Assembly (NCBI GenBank): GCA_029593465.1
Contig: JAKTNK010000017.1
Span: forward strand, 1-34,416
Direction: 5' to 3'
DNA length: 34,416 bases
Origin: Streptococcus suis
GTDB taxonomy: Bacteria; Bacillota; Bacilli; Lactobacillales; Streptococcaceae
Shown here: piece after piece, positions 7,584 to 16,375 of the stretch
Layout of the letters: every line of letters begins with the position of its first letter
Numbering within the stretch: the stretch's first letter is position 1
Translations under genes and position numbers: made by a program
The notes under the pieces: generated by a model
What the model was told of the DNA's origin: nothing
Seen by the model: the letters and a program-made list of their open reading frames with translations, nothing else
The model's database searches: none

Positions 7584-8537
7584 CTAACCTCCAATAACTC
7601 CGGAAATATCGTCGGTTTTCTTAAGCACAAGAGCATTCCACTCACCTTGAATCATATGGGTTTCAAGAAAGAACCCCGCGCTATAAGCTGCCTCAAGGAC
7701 CATGTCCAACTTATCAGCGATAATCCCTGACATAATGAGGTAGCCCTCATCCTTGACCAAGCGGTAAGCATCGTCTGTCAAGTGAATGAGGATGTCTGCC
7801 AAGATGTTGGCAACGATAACGTCCGCCTGGATGTCCACGCCCTTCAAAAGGTCACCAGCCGCCACGTGAATGTTTTCCATATTAGGGTTCATGTCAATAT
7901 TTTCCTGAGCGACACGCACCGCCACATCATCCAAGTCATAGGCGAAAATTTCCTTAGCACCAAGGAGAGAGCTAGCGATAGACAGCACGCCAGAACCCGT
8001 CCCCACATCAAGCACCGTCTCACCACCACGAAGCACCTGCTCCAAGGCAAAAAGACTCATCTTGGTCGTTGGGTGTGTCCCGGTCCCAAAAGCCATGCCA
8101 GGGTCTAGCTTAATCACCTTCTCCCCAGACGTCGCCTCATAGTCCGTCCAGGACGGCACAATGGTCAAATCATGCGTGATACGAGCGGGCTCATAGTATT
8201 TTTTCCAGTTATCCGCCCAGTTTTCCTCGGCCAATTCTTTGGCATCCAGCGAGTAATCACCAAGGGTTAGGCCAGATTCAGTCAGTCTTTCCAGACCAGC
8301 TTGAAGGGCTTTCGTCACCTCAGCCAAATCCATAGTATCCGGATAATAGGCCGTAATAGCAATCATATCCGACTGCTCCACCTCAGGATAAAGCTCACCA
8401 AAGCGATCCTCCTGCCCAATATAATCAGCCGAATCGCTAATGGCAACCCCCTGACTCCCCGTTTCAATAAGAAGGTTTGATACCGCCTCCTCGGCGTCAC
8501 GCAAAACGTGAATGGTAAGTTCGTTCCAAGTGTTCAT
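7584..8537 (-). CDS. prmA: Ribosomal protein L11 methyltransferase PrmA
   Basis: A 317-residue enzyme of normal length that trimethylates ribosomal protein L11 with SAM. The SAM-binding motif [15 protein letters not shown] is near residue 178, and the preceding [14 protein letters not shown] is diagnostic of PrmA. The C-terminal motif VANILADIL provides the NxxP-like catalytic region in this family. AGGAAG lies 10 bases before the start. No promoter is visible in the 17 bases between this gene and the helicase gene upstream, so transcription probably depends on read-through from further upstream. Confidence 0.95.
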   Translation of the reverse strand: MNTWNELTIHVLRDAEEAVSNLLIETGSQGVAISDSADYIGQEDRFGELYPEVEQSDMIAITAYYPDTMDLAEVTKALQAGLERLTESGLTLGDYSLDAKELAEENWADNWKKYYEPARITHDLTIVPSWTDYEATSGEKVIKLDPGMAFGTGTHPTTKMSLFALEQVLRGGETVLDVGTGSGVLSIASSLLGAKEIFAYDLDDVAVRVAQENIDMNPNMENIHVAAGDLLKGVDIQADVIVANILADILIHLTDDAYRLVKDEGYLIMSGIIADKLDMVLEAAYSAGFFLETHMIQGEWNALVLKKTDDISGVIGG

Positions 8538-8554
8538 TAATTTGTAACTTCCTA

Positions 8555-11281
8555 TTATTTTAATTTCTGTCCTATAAAACCTTTGTCTTTATTATTTTGT
8601 TTAATTTTCATATTCTCCAAAATATGTTGACTGGTTTCAGGACTCCAATATATTTTTAGGTGATTTTTAGTTCTTGTAATTGCAGTATAAAGTATATTGT
8701 GCGTAACTTGTTCGTCAATTTCCTTATTAATGATTACTTTAACCGAATCATATTCTAAACCTTGAGCCCTATGAATTGAAATACAATAAGAAATCTGAAA
8801 CGGCACAATAGCACTATTATCATCAACATCTTCATCGGTACTTCTATATTTGTTAACCCAAAATCTAACAACCGAATCACTTGTATCCTGATAGTCATCT
8901 ACCAGCTCTAGCTCATACCCATCAATATCAACCCCACTAAGTTGTTTGTCAACTAATTCTACATCAAATAAAATTGTATCATCGCTCTGTATTTCAATTT
9001 TTCTTATCGTTCCCTTTAGGTTATTGTATAACACGCCTTTAAAACGATTGGAGTCATTGAAAACAATAGGATCTCCAACTTTATATAACTTAGAATTCCA
9101 CTCAACACTTGCATTAGGATTAGCAGCCTGTAACATTCTATTTATATTATTAATACCATAAATGCCATCATAATTTAAACTCAGGATAATTTCATCTGAA
9201 TGGTGACGTTCAAACAATGTCTCATCTATTTCCTGATTGTAATCATATCTAGCTAAACGCTCCAAAATGGTATCGTCTAGCTTTCTAAACTTCGACCAAA
9301 TATCTAATAGGTTACTATCCGTTGTACGATATGGTTTTTCTAATTCCACAATCGCTTCTGCTTTTATAAAATCTCTAGCCAGAGTAAACCAATTTCCAAA
9401 TTGAATGGATTCAATCTGATAAGTATCTCCGACTAAAACAACAAACTTGGCTTTTATTCTTTCAAGAAGTTTATTAATATCTTTGTTACTCACAGTGCTA
9501 CACTCATCGATAAATAATATATCGCATTCAGTCTCTATAGTACTAGCTATCGTGCTAAACTCACAATTCGCTGCTGTAATACGACGCCTAAGATTTTCAA
9601 CGGCTGTATGAGTGACCGCAAGAAATAACTTTTTAGAAGAGTTAAATAATTGAGAAATATGATTCAAAAAATAAGTTTTCCCTGTTCCAGCAGCACCATA
9701 TATTAAAGACACAGCTGAATTTTCAAACAGAGTTACTAATTTATCTTTTTTGAAATCATCATCTATACCATGATTTTCTTTATCTAACCAAGATTCCACA
9801 AATTGGCTATGATTCTGATTCTTCCTTTCAGAAAAATCTTGTAATCTCTTGATAACTGCTATTACATTTTTCTCGTAACCAGATAAATACAAGTGCCCTT
9901 TATCCAAGACTATACGTCTATCCTGATGTTTTTTATACAATTTTTCATTGTACCTAGCTATCAATAGTTTAATATTCTCTCTATACTCTTCTTTAATTTC
10001 TTTAATCGGAGTATAGAGGATTCCTCTGACTTCTGTATTACTCTTTACTATACGAGCTAAAAATTCGTGCTCTCGATTAGTAGTATCAATACAATCTAGC
10101 AAATCGGACAACTTTGGATTGTGATTTTTTAAAGACGTGCAAAAAGGCATCTCATCAAAAGGAATACAAGCCATATGCAATCTAAATTCAGATAAAAACC
10201 TATTTCCTCCGTTACACTTATTCTGAGAATCTCTATCATGATAATACTGTTTCTTCAATATTTTATTATTTAGATGAAATAGCAAATACCGAAGAATATT
10301 AGCACCTGATAATTGGCGAATACTTGCATCACGAACTATGTCAAGAATATCAAATATGGGCATTACCTGAGCATCTTTGCTAACACCCTGGCGTAATTTC
10401 TCATAAGAGTCGTTAGATAAATTTATAATATCAACAAAATTTATATTATATTTTTTCATGACACTCATCAAGATTTGATATTCCCTATGAGAAGAAGAAA
10501 TTTCAGACCCCTTAAGTTTCAAAATTTTCTTCAAAGTATTGAATTCACAAGGTCTAACCGAAACTTCCCAGTCATCTATAACTAAAATAGGCAACTCTTG
10601 ACCGTATATATTGATAGTCTCTCTTCGTATATATAATTTGGTAGCATAGTTTGATAAAATTTCTTTATCCGTATATGCTGTAATTCTATCAAACTTACTA
10701 GAATCACTTTCCGTTGTAGTATACGTTATCTCATAATAGACTCTCTGATGAATAAAAAACGGTTTTATCTTTTGGACATAGTATCGTTCGTTAAAAGAGA
10801 TTCGCGTATCTGGGGTATCAATTACTGACGCAATTTTTGTATAGTAATCTTCCGAAATCATATCTTGATAAAGAGGAAACTTATCTAAATTATGCAAAAC
10901 CTCAAAACTATAAGTATTTTTCATATAATTTTTTATCCTTAAAAGATACTCATAATATTTCAACATCAGTCTCTCTGCATTACCCTCATCAAGTGTGTAA
11001 TGTGATGCAGAAGGTTGTAGCAGTTTATGAAATTTTGCTATGAAACTATACTTTCCTCTACTTCTAATATGAGTCATTCCTGTTTCAATACTAGAATATT
11101 CCCAATTTAAATCGCAATTATTATCGTAATTATAAATTTTTACAGATATATGTTCAACAAAATTACGTAACTCATTCAAAATATTTTGTGAGAAAAAACC
11201 ACGCTGATTGTTAGATACAATAAAATCAATATTTTTACAGATATTGTTATCAATGTCCAAAAGAGGTTTATCAATTTTCAT
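8555..11281 (-). CDS. SF1 (RecD/UvrD-like) helicase with large unknown N-terminal half
   Basis: A 908-residue protein. The C-terminal 380 residues are a superfamily 1 helicase: Walker A GAAGTGKT (529-536), Walker B LFIDECS (589-595), motif III GDTYQ (618-622), motif V near [13 protein letters not shown] (835-847) and motif [13 protein letters not shown] (865-875). A nucleic-acid translocase is therefore expected. Residues 1-520 are lysine, asparagine and tyrosine rich and match no domain I recognise. Its DNA is far more AT-rich than the genes on either side, and it interrupts the NUDIX-prmA-rsmE row, so it looks horizontally acquired. It is a plausible single-gene phage-defence helicase or helicase-nuclease, but no nuclease motif is evident. 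Confidence 0.85.
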   Translation of the reverse strand: MKIDKPLLDIDNNICKNIDFIVSNNQRGFFSQNILNELRNFVEHISVKIYNYDNNCDLNWEYSSIETGMTHIRSRGKYSFIAKFHKLLQPSASHYTLDEGNAERLMLKYYEYLLRIKNYMKNTYSFEVLHNLDKFPLYQDMISEDYYTKIASVIDTPDTRISFNERYYVQKIKPFFIHQRVYYEITYTTTESDSSKFDRITAYTDKEILSNYATKLYIRRETINIYGQELPILVIDDWEVSVRPCEFNTLKKILKLKGSEISSSHREYQILMSVMKKYNINFVDIINLSNDSYEKLRQGVSKDAQVMPIFDILDIVRDASIRQLSGANILRYLLFHLNNKILKKQYYHDRDSQNKCNGGNRFLSEFRLHMACIPFDEMPFCTSLKNHNPKLSDLLDCIDTTNREHEFLARIVKSNTEVRGILYTPIKEIKEEYRENIKLLIARYNEKLYKKHQDRRIVLDKGHLYLSGYEKNVIAVIKRLQDFSERKNQNHSQFVESWLDKENHGIDDDFKKDKLVTLFENSAVSLIYGAAGTGKTYFLNHISQLFNSSKKLFLAVTHTAVENLRRRITAANCEFSTIASTIETECDILFIDECSTVSNKDINKLLERIKAKFVVLVGDTYQIESIQFGNWFTLARDFIKAEAIVELEKPYRTTDSNLLDIWSKFRKLDDTILERLARYDYNQEIDETLFERHHSDEIILSLNYDGIYGINNINRMLQAANPNASVEWNSKLYKVGDPIVFNDSNRFKGVLYNNLKGTIRKIEIQSDDTILFDVELVDKQLSGVDIDGYELELVDDYQDTSDSVVRFWVNKYRSTDEDVDDNSAIVPFQISYCISIHRAQGLEYDSVKVIINKEIDEQVTHNILYTAITRTKNHLKIYWSPETSQHILENMKIKQNNKDKGFIGQKLK

Positions 11282-11353
11282 AATACACGTCCATATACAT
11301 ATTTAATTAAGGCTATTTTCAAAAGTATATTTTCTTAAACTACTTATTTTAGT

Positions 11354-11791
11354 TCATTCAGGTTCTTGACGTATCCAATCCCTCAACCGTTCCTTCAAAC
11401 TCCCATAGACTTGGTCGGCTTCAAGAAAATCGGTAATGGGCATCATCTTCCATCCTTGTCCTTCATCGCCAAAGACAATCTGGTCGATTTGGTCTTGAGA
11501 AATGGCTCCTACCATAAAGACAGAATCCTTGCTTGGGGCAACCATGCTTGGATAGACCTTTGCCCAACTGATACTGTTCTTAGAAATGGCAATGCCCAAT
11601 TCTTCATATACTTCCCGCTGCACACAATCAAAAGGCGTCTCCCTATCCTCACGTCCCCCGCCTGGTAAATCCCAAGTGTTTGGAAAAGGAATGGTCGGAA
11701 TATTATCACGTAAGATAGTCAGAATCTGGTCGTCTTTTAACAAAGCAATCTTTGCCCCAGAAAAAGCAAATCGTCCATCAATTATCGTCAT
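11354..11791 (-). CDS. NUDIX hydrolase
   Basis: A 145-residue hydrolase of nucleoside-diphosphate-linked substrates. The NUDIX box is complete, from GGREDRE (about residue 45) to REVYEELGI (about residue 60), with the catalytic REVYEE glutamates intact. This is a MutT/ADP-ribose pyrophosphatase-type single domain protein of ordinary length; the substrate cannot be told. The start ATG lies inside the last codons of the ASCH gene (14-base overlap), so the two are co-translated. Confidence 0.9.
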   Translation of the reverse strand: MTIIDGRFAFSGAKIALLKDDQILTILRDNIPTIPFPNTWDLPGGGREDRETPFDCVQREVYEELGIAISKNSISWAKVYPSMVAPSKDSVFMVGAISQDQIDQIVFGDEGQGWKMMPITDFLEADQVYGSLKERLRDWIRQEPE

Positions 11792-12131
11792 CCAAACCCC
11801 TCACTTCGATTCCAATGGCACCGTATTTTTTAATTTGCTCAGGAGAGTAATAAGTTTCCATATCTTCTGGCCTAGCTGATTCCAGATCACTTTCTGTGTA
11901 GCCGCATTTATGCAAGTCTAGCGTTTCATATAGTTGAGCAAAATCATCAAAAATATGGCATTGAATAACTTCCGTCATCAGCTGCTTCTCATCATCCAAT
12001 CGATAAAAGCAAATCTGATCACCCTCGGTGATGATTTGTCTTTTATCATCATACAGTCGAAGCTCAATTGTTTTCTGGCCTGATTTTATCTTTGCAAAAG
12101 GCCCTGCTGACAGCAGCATCTCATGTAGCAT
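11778..12131 (-). CDS. ASCH-domain protein
   Basis: About 117 residues starting MLHEMLLSAGPFAKI. The sequence IKSGQKTIELRLYDDKR followed by GDQICFYR is typical of ASCH domains, small PUA-like folds that bind RNA or modified nucleosides. A longer frame opens at 12236, but that part lies over the upstream DUF3013 gene. GAGG 7 bases before the ATG at 12131 fixes the shorter start, and the gene then begins 1 base after the DUF3013 stop. The biological role is unknown; other members act as RNA or amidohydrolase-like binding proteins. Confidence 0.82.
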   Translation of the reverse strand: MLHEMLLSAGPFAKIKSGQKTIELRLYDDKRQIITEGDQICFYRLDDEKQLMTEVIQCHIFDDFAQLYETLDLHKCGYTESDLESARPEDMETYYSPEQIKKYGAIGIEVRGLDDDN

Positions 12132-12132
12132 C

Positions 12133-12603
12133 CTAGTACCTCGGATACCCGAACCATTCCTTCTCTTGCAAGTCTGCTTTACCTTTTTCAAAGGCTTCTT
12201 GGTTCCACTCGAGGGCGAACTCTGGAATCGTGTCATCTTGGAGGAAGTCCATAAGGTCGCTGAGGCCTTCTGTTGTCACCTCATTCAAGGTTTTAGCGAA
12301 ATAAGTTAGAAACTCACGTGATAAGCCTTTTTTAGGCTCATAGGGGATGGTTACCAGATAGTCGTCTGAATCGAACTTGGTTTTGGCTGGATTGTAAAAA
12401 AGGATGACATCTTCAAAGACGATGTCGTCGTGGGACACTTCTGCCGTATCATCAATGACTGCAACTTCTGATTGGTTTTGCGCTTCCAAAACCACCACCA
12501 CTTCAACGGCGTGATTTCTCTTGTCCCAGTCAATGGCAAAATCCACGTCCAACTGTTTTTCCAATTCTTCTTCTAACACCGATAAAAAGCCAAACTTAGC
12601 CAT
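12133..12603 (-). CDS. DUF3013 family protein
   Basis: A 156-residue acidic cytoplasmic protein beginning MAKFGFLSVLEEELEKQL. It matches the streptococcal DUF3013 family, whose function is not known. The start at 12603 is chosen because GAGG lies about 7 bases ahead of it; a further ATG 4 codons upstream contains that ribosome site and is unlikely. It is first in a compact run DUF3013, ASCH, NUDIX on the minus strand, and diverges from the GNAT gene across a 96-base gap. Confidence 0.8.
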   Translation of the reverse strand: MAKFGFLSVLEEELEKQLDVDFAIDWDKRNHAVEVVVVLEAQNQSEVAVIDDTAEVSHDDIVFEDVILFYNPAKTKFDSDDYLVTIPYEPKKGLSREFLTYFAKTLNEVTTEGLSDLMDFLQDDTIPEFALEWNQEAFEKGKADLQEKEWFGYPRY

Positions 12604-12658
12604 GCATTTCCTCACTCAAGAAAGATATTAAAATCACTTCTCGTCTCATTATTTGTAG

Positions 12659-12664
12659 TATAAT
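12659..12664 (+). promoter_or_regulatory. -10 box of the GNAT-rarA operon
   Basis: TATAAT at 12659-12664, 36 bases ahead of the acetyltransferase ATG. No convincing -35 box was found. The opposite strand of the same segment offers TATACT for the divergent DUF3013 gene, but that is weaker. Confidence 0.5.
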
Positions 12665-12699
12665 AATTCTAACATAATTTAACCAAAGGAAACCACAAA

Positions 12700-13194
12700 A
12701 TGAACATTCGTTACATGACCTTGGACGATATTGATGCCATCGTCTCACTGGAAAACAAGGTATGGACAGCAGAGACAACCCCTGCCCCCCTTCCCATCTC
12801 TGACCCCAATAAAGTGATGGAAAAATACGAACAAAACACCAAATACTTAATCGCCGAAGACGACGAGGGACTTCTTTTAGGGGTTTTGGACTTTCACGCT
12901 TTTTACCCCTTTGACTCCGGCAAACACATCGTCACCTTTGGTCTGGCCGTTGACCCAGACAAGCGGCGAGAAGGCGTTGGCCAGGCTTTAATCGACGACT
13001 TTTTCAAAAAAGCGCTAGCCGACAATTATCGTAAGGTTATCATCCATGTCCTCAGCACCAATCATCAAGCTGTGAGCTTCTATAAGGAGCTAGGATTTAC
13101 CCAAGAAGCCCGTCTGAAAGACACCTTCTTCATCAATGGTGCATATGTGGATGATCTGATATTCTCCTACCAGTTGGAGGATGCTGATGCCTGA
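12700..13194 (+). CDS. GNAT-family N-acetyltransferase
   Basis: A 164-residue acetyl-CoA-dependent acetyltransferase. The acetyl-CoA-binding motif A appears as VDPDKRREGVGQALIDDF (about residues 86-103), matching the R/Q-x-x-G-x-G/A pattern, and NHQAVSFYKELGF (about 123-135) is the usual motif B region. The substrate is unknown; a small molecule or a protein N-terminus are both possible. AAAGGAAA precedes the ATG. The end overlaps the rarA start by 8 bases, so the two are translationally coupled. Confidence 0.88.
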   Translation: MNIRYMTLDDIDAIVSLENKVWTAETTPAPLPISDPNKVMEKYEQNTKYLIAEDDEGLLLGVLDFHAFYPFDSGKHIVTFGLAVDPDKRREGVGQALIDDFFKKALADNYRKVIIHVLSTNHQAVSFYKELGFTQEARLKDTFFINGAYVDDLIFSYQLEDADA

Positions 13195-14455
13195 TAATTT
13201 AGCTCTCCGTATGCGGCCGCGCACTATCTCAGAAGTCATCGGGCAAAAACATTTGGTGGGCGATGGCAAAATTATCCGTCGTATGGTGGAAGCGAATATG
13301 CTCTCCTCCATGATTCTCTACGGTCCACCTGGGATTGGAAAAACCTCTATTGCGAGTGCTATTGCCGGTACCACTCAGTATGCTTTTCGCACCTTTAATG
13401 CCACCGTTGATACCAAAAAGCGCCTGCAGGAAATCGCCGAAGAAGCCAAGTTTTCAGGAGGACTTGTCCTACTCTTGGATGAAATTCACCGCCTGGATAA
13501 AACCAAGCAAGATTTCCTCCTACCCCTTTTGGAAAATGGCAATATCATCATGATTGGTGCCACAACGGAGAACCCTTTTTTCTCAGTCACACCAGCCATC
13601 CGCTCCCGCGTGCAGATCTTTGAGCTGGAGCCACTGGACAATGATGATATCAAGTCAGCTATCCAAAGAGCTATCTCCGATAAGGAGCGGGGCTTTGCTT
13701 TCGATGTCCATTTGGACGGCGCAGCCTTGGATTTTATCGCTACCGCAACCAATGGCGATTTGCGCTCTGCCTATAATTCCTTAGAACTAGCTGTCATGTC
13801 CTCACCAGAGGAAGCTGACGGGAGTCGTCACATCTCCCTAGACACCGTGGAGAATAGTTTGCAGCGCAGCTATATCACCATGGATAAAGATGGCGATGGT
13901 CACTACGATGTCCTATCTGCCCTCCAAAAATCTATCCGTGGCTCTGATGTCAATGCTAGCCTTCACTATGCGGCCCGTCTGATTGAGGCTGGTGACTTAC
14001 CAAGTTTGGCACGTCGTTTGACGGTGATTGCTTATGAGGATATTGGCTTGGCCAATCCTGACGCTCAAATCCATACCGTAACAGCCTTGGAAGCAGCCCA
14101 GCGAATTGGCTTCCCCGAAGCCAGAATCTTGATTGCTAACGTTGTGATTGACTTGGCCCTATCGCCCAAGTCCAACTCGGCCTACCTTGCCATGGATGCT
14201 GCTCTGGCTGACTTGAGACAAGCTGGACACCTGCCCATCCCCAAACATTTGAGAGACGGGCATTACGCTGGCAGTAAGGAATTGGGGAATGCCCAAGATT
14301 ACAAGTATCCTCACGCCTATCCAGAGAAGTGGGTCAAGCAGCAATATTTACCAGATAAGTTAAAACACATTAATTACTTCGATGCCAATGACACAGGCAA
14401 GTACGAGCGGGCTTTAGGGGCTAATAAAGACCGTATTGATAAGCTATCGCGATAA
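13187..14455 (+). CDS. rarA: Replication-associated recombination protein RarA (MgsA)
   Basis: A 422-residue AAA+ ATPase of the clamp-loader-like RarA/MgsA/WRNIP1 family, acting at stalled replication forks. Near its N-terminus MRPRTISEVIGQ is typical; Walker A is LYGPPGIGKTS, Walker B is LLLDEIHR, and sensor 1 appears in MIGATTENP. The C-terminal part matches the tetramerisation domain, including GDLPSLARRL and YAGSKELGNAQDYKYPH. The start at 13187 (MPDNLALR) is preferred over 13181 because GGAGG at 13176-13180 is then 6 bases away. A 6S RNA gene follows; in Bacillus subtilis a 6S gene also neighbours the rarA orthologue. Confidence 0.95.
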   Translation: MPDNLALRMRPRTISEVIGQKHLVGDGKIIRRMVEANMLSSMILYGPPGIGKTSIASAIAGTTQYAFRTFNATVDTKKRLQEIAEEAKFSGGLVLLLDEIHRLDKTKQDFLLPLLENGNIIMIGATTENPFFSVTPAIRSRVQIFELEPLDNDDIKSAIQRAISDKERGFAFDVHLDGAALDFIATATNGDLRSAYNSLELAVMSSPEEADGSRHISLDTVENSLQRSYITMDKDGDGHYDVLSALQKSIRGSDVNASLHYAARLIEAGDLPSLARRLTVIAYEDIGLANPDAQIHTVTALEAAQRIGFPEARILIANVVIDLALSPKSNSAYLAMDAALADLRQAGHLPIPKHLRDGHYAGSKELGNAQDYKYPHAYPEKWVKQQYLPDKLKHINYFDANDTGKYERALGANKDRIDKLSR

Positions 14456-14493
14456 GGTCATCGAAAACGATTTCAAGAAATGGTTATTTTTAC

Positions 14494-14521
14494 TTGAATT
14501 TTTTTCAAAAAGTGGTATCAT
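14494..14521 (+). promoter_or_regulatory. Sigma-A promoter of the 6S RNA gene
   Basis: TTGAAT (14494-14499) and TATCAT (14516-14521) are separated by 16 bases. Transcription would start near 14528-14530, just before the closing stem of the predicted 6S RNA. Confidence 0.7.
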
Positions 14522-14528
14522 AAGAACA

Positions 14529-14728
14529 TAGAAACATAGCTGTGGTATACGAATTCACATCTAAGTGTTGACCGACTAATTCTTTGTATTTTCGGGAGAC
14601 GAGAGATTCTTGACAGCATGCAGGCCGTTCACACGCGGAAGCAGCTAAAGTCAAGAACGAGTCACCCACCTGCTTTATTGTGCGGGTTCAATACAAGCCG
14701 TGAATCATCGGTACCAATACAGCTTTTT
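14529..14728 (+). ncRNA. ssrS: 6S RNA (ssrS-like)
   Basis: The 280 bases between rarA and tRNA-Lys hold no ORF but a structured transcript of about 200 bases. The ends pair: AGCTGT (14538-14543) with ACAGCT (14719-14724), then GGTA with TACC, then ATTCAC with GTGAAT, followed by a T-run that completes a terminator. An interior pair TTCTTGAC (14607 region) and GTCAAGAA encloses a bulged hairpin. A long, end-closed rod with a central open region is the 6S RNA form, which binds sigma-A RNA polymerase and down-regulates transcription in stationary phase. Location after rarA supports it. The call comes from fold and context, not from a covariance search. Confidence 0.72.
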
Positions 14729-14735
14729 CTTTTAC

Positions 14736-14808
14736 GCCTCCTTAGCTCAGCTGGCAGAGCAGCGGACTCTTAATCCGTGGGTCGCAGGTTCGATCCCTGC
14801 AGGGGGCA
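14736..14808 (+). tRNA. tRNA-Lys (anticodon CTT)
   Basis: A full 73-base cloverleaf. The acceptor stem pairs GCCTCCT with AGGGGGC, followed by discriminator A. The D arm is GCTC-AGCTGGCA-GAGC, the anticodon loop CTCTTAA gives anticodon CTT, and the T arm is GCAGG-TTCGATC-CCTGC. CCA is not encoded. The gene begins about 7 bases after the 6S RNA T-run and has no room for a promoter of its own. Its 3' end is the insertion site of the ICE. Confidence 0.97.
14779..14808. other. Attachment site (tRNA 3' end)
   Basis: Tyrosine integrases of this kind recombine within the 3' half of a tRNA gene and leave a direct repeat at the far end of the element. The integrase gene points toward this tRNA and ends 48 bases from it, as expected. 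The exact core cannot be bounded because the other end of the ICE is outside the window. Confidence 0.65.
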
Positions 14809-14824
14809 TCATCTATTTTTAAGG

Positions 14825-14850
14825 AAAAGCCTTTAGTATAGGGCTTTTTT
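14825..14850. terminator. Bidirectional terminator between tRNA-Lys and the integrase
   Basis: AAAAGCC (14825-14831) pairs with GGCTTTT (14842-14848), with T-run and A-run flanks on either strand. It lies just past the tRNA and just past the integrase stop (14856), so it can end both transcripts. It is carried by the ICE and would replace the native downstream sequence of the tRNA. Confidence 0.7.
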
Positions 14851-14855
14851 AAGTG

Positions 14856-16037
14856 TCATTTTGCCGTTTGTCCGCCGATTTGTCCACCGGAAATTTTTTC
14901 CCTTTCAAACCACTCATTGCGAGTCTCATCTAAAAGATGTATATATATACTTCTAAGCATACTGGTATCCTTATGCCCAAACCACCTTGCCAAAACTTCT
15001 AAAGGCACACCTTCTTGAACTTTAACGCTCCCATAAGTATGGCGAGCACCGTAAGCAGTGATAACTGGTTTTATACCTAATTCTTTGATGATCTTCTTAA
15101 CCCTTTTGTTAACCGATGATTCATCCGGTAACTCCCATTTTGCCCCTGCTTGAAAAAAGACATAGCCTTCAGGATTGTTAACCCCTAATAAACGACAAGT
15201 CACATCTTGTTGTTTTTTTAGTTTAGATAAAACCTTTTTAACTTGTAAATCAAATGGGATATGCCTTACGGATGGATTAGGATGATTGATTTTTTTAAAA
15301 TAATGGTCATTCTTAGGAGGCACTATCTTATGTTCAATAGAGTTCCAACGGTCATTCGTAAACAACTCTTGTTTCTCAAAATCGATATGTTCCCACCTTA
15401 GACAAAGAGCTTCTGCTGGTCGAAGACCACACTTAAACAAAATATAAATCACAAAATCAACGACTGAGTAACGATAATCCATAAAAGTCATTAAATAATC
15501 AATTACCGCATCGTAATCCGCTCGACTTTTTAAAAATTTATACTCTGGTTTCTTGGGAAATTTTTGTGTGTTCAACTTAACATTTAACAAAAATCTATCA
15601 TCGACCAATAATTTATCAGCTTTCGCAAATTCAAGAGCCTTTCGAATATTGGCATTCATACGCCCTAATTCATTGATTTCATAGGACTGACCATACCAAT
15701 TCATAAACGTCTGATATTGAGACCGCAAAATATCAGAAACTTTAGTATCACCAAAAAATTCCTCAATTTTTCGTTTGCGTTTTTCATACTTCTTTATCGT
15801 TTGTTTTTGTAAGGGTTGAGGTAAAATCTCAACACTTAACCAAGCGTCAAATAATTCAACTAAACTCATATCTGGTTTCACTTGATAATCTAGTTGACTA
15901 TCTAACCTAACTTCCATTTCTTTAGCTTCCTTATCCGCATCTTTTTTACGAGTAAAACCACTTCCTCTATAAACGACTTTACCATTGCGCTTTATTTCAT
16001 AATCCCACTTATTACCTCTTTTTCTAATTCTAGCCAT
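14856..16037 (-). CDS. int: Tyrosine integrase of the ICE
   Basis: A 393-residue site-specific recombinase that integrates and excises the element at tRNA-Lys. The N-terminal part (MARIRKRGNKWDYEIKRNGK) is an arm-binding AP2-like domain, followed by a SAM-like core-binding domain. Catalytic residues: Arg in CGLRPAEALCLRW (about residue 207), AYGARHT carrying the second Arg, His in WFGHKDTSM, and the nucleophile Tyr in RSIYIHLLDE near residue 369. The usual first His of HxxR is Tyr here, a variation seen in some active integrases. AAGGAAAAT precedes the start, which overlaps the end of the excisionase-like gene by 8 bases. Confidence 0.94.
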   Translation of the reverse strand: MARIRKRGNKWDYEIKRNGKVVYRGSGFTRKKDADKEAKEMEVRLDSQLDYQVKPDMSLVELFDAWLSVEILPQPLQKQTIKKYEKRKRKIEEFFGDTKVSDILRSQYQTFMNWYGQSYEINELGRMNANIRKALEFAKADKLLVDDRFLLNVKLNTQKFPKKPEYKFLKSRADYDAVIDYLMTFMDYRYSVVDFVIYILFKCGLRPAEALCLRWEHIDFEKQELFTNDRWNSIEHKIVPPKNDHYFKKINHPNPSVRHIPFDLQVKKVLSKLKKQQDVTCRLLGVNNPEGYVFFQAGAKWELPDESSVNKRVKKIIKELGIKPVITAYGARHTYGSVKVQEGVPLEVLARWFGHKDTSMLRSIYIHLLDETRNEWFEREKISGGQIGGQTAK

Positions 16038-16218
16038 TTTCTATTTTCCTTCCCAAGACTTTATAAATATATTCTTGTGGAATTTCTGCATTACGTTGTT
16101 TATCATAAAACAAAAAACCGTCTTCCACAAGTAACGCTTTGGCTAACCTAATCACTTTTCTAGCTTTATAATCTGACATTTCTTTCTTTAAATCGTGACA
16201 ATTTACTGTATCTCTCAT
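16030..16218 (-). CDS. DUF3173 protein, probable excisionase
   Basis: A 62-residue basic protein. The core ARKVIRLAKALLVEDGFLFYDKQR...IPQEYIYKVLG matches DUF3173, a family found next to integrases of streptococcal ICEs. Such proteins sit where Xis is expected and are thought to direct excision by bending DNA at the attachment ends. It overlaps int by 8 bases, so the two are co-expressed. AGAGAGGA lies 6-7 bases before the ATG. The family assignment is from memory of the pattern; the excisionase role is inferred from context. Confidence 0.75.
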   Translation of the reverse strand: MRDTVNCHDLKKEMSDYKARKVIRLAKALLVEDGFLFYDKQRNAEIPQEYIYKVLGRKIENG

Positions 16219-16236
16219 ATCGAATCCTCTCTAAAT

Positions 16237-16264
16237 AAAAAAGCAAGCCAATAATTGACTTGCT
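16237..16264 (-). terminator. Strong terminator between cargo and xis-int
   Basis: On the minus strand AGCAAGTCAA pairs with TTGGCTTGCT (one G-T pair) around a TTA loop, followed directly by TTTTTT (16237-16242). It lies only 19 bases before the DUF3173 start codon, so xis-int need read-through, antitermination or a promoter hidden in 16265-16375. Confidence 0.82.
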
Positions 16265-16304
16265 AATTTTCCATCAAATATTAAATTACTATACTTCTTA
16301 TAAA

Positions 16305-16318
16305 CTGTCGAACGACAG
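16305..16318. repeat. Perfect palindrome upstream of xis
   Basis: CTGTCG AA CGACAG is a perfect 6-bp inverted repeat in the 112-base gap between the terminator and the putative immunity gene. It could be a regulator or recombination-protein binding site. No clear promoter was found around it. Confidence 0.4.
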
Positions 16319-16375
16319 CCTACCTAACAATTGGTGATAATCATTTGATCATCAACTAATACAATAAGGATGTCC

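Noticed and set aside
6856-8108. Several plus-strand frames of 75 to 108 codons opposite rsmE and prmA
   Set aside because: They are antisense shadows of clearly conserved genes and show no family features.
12132-12236. N-terminal extension of the ASCH gene
   Set aside because: These 35 codons lie within the DUF3013 gene in another frame, and a good ribosome site supports the start at 12131.
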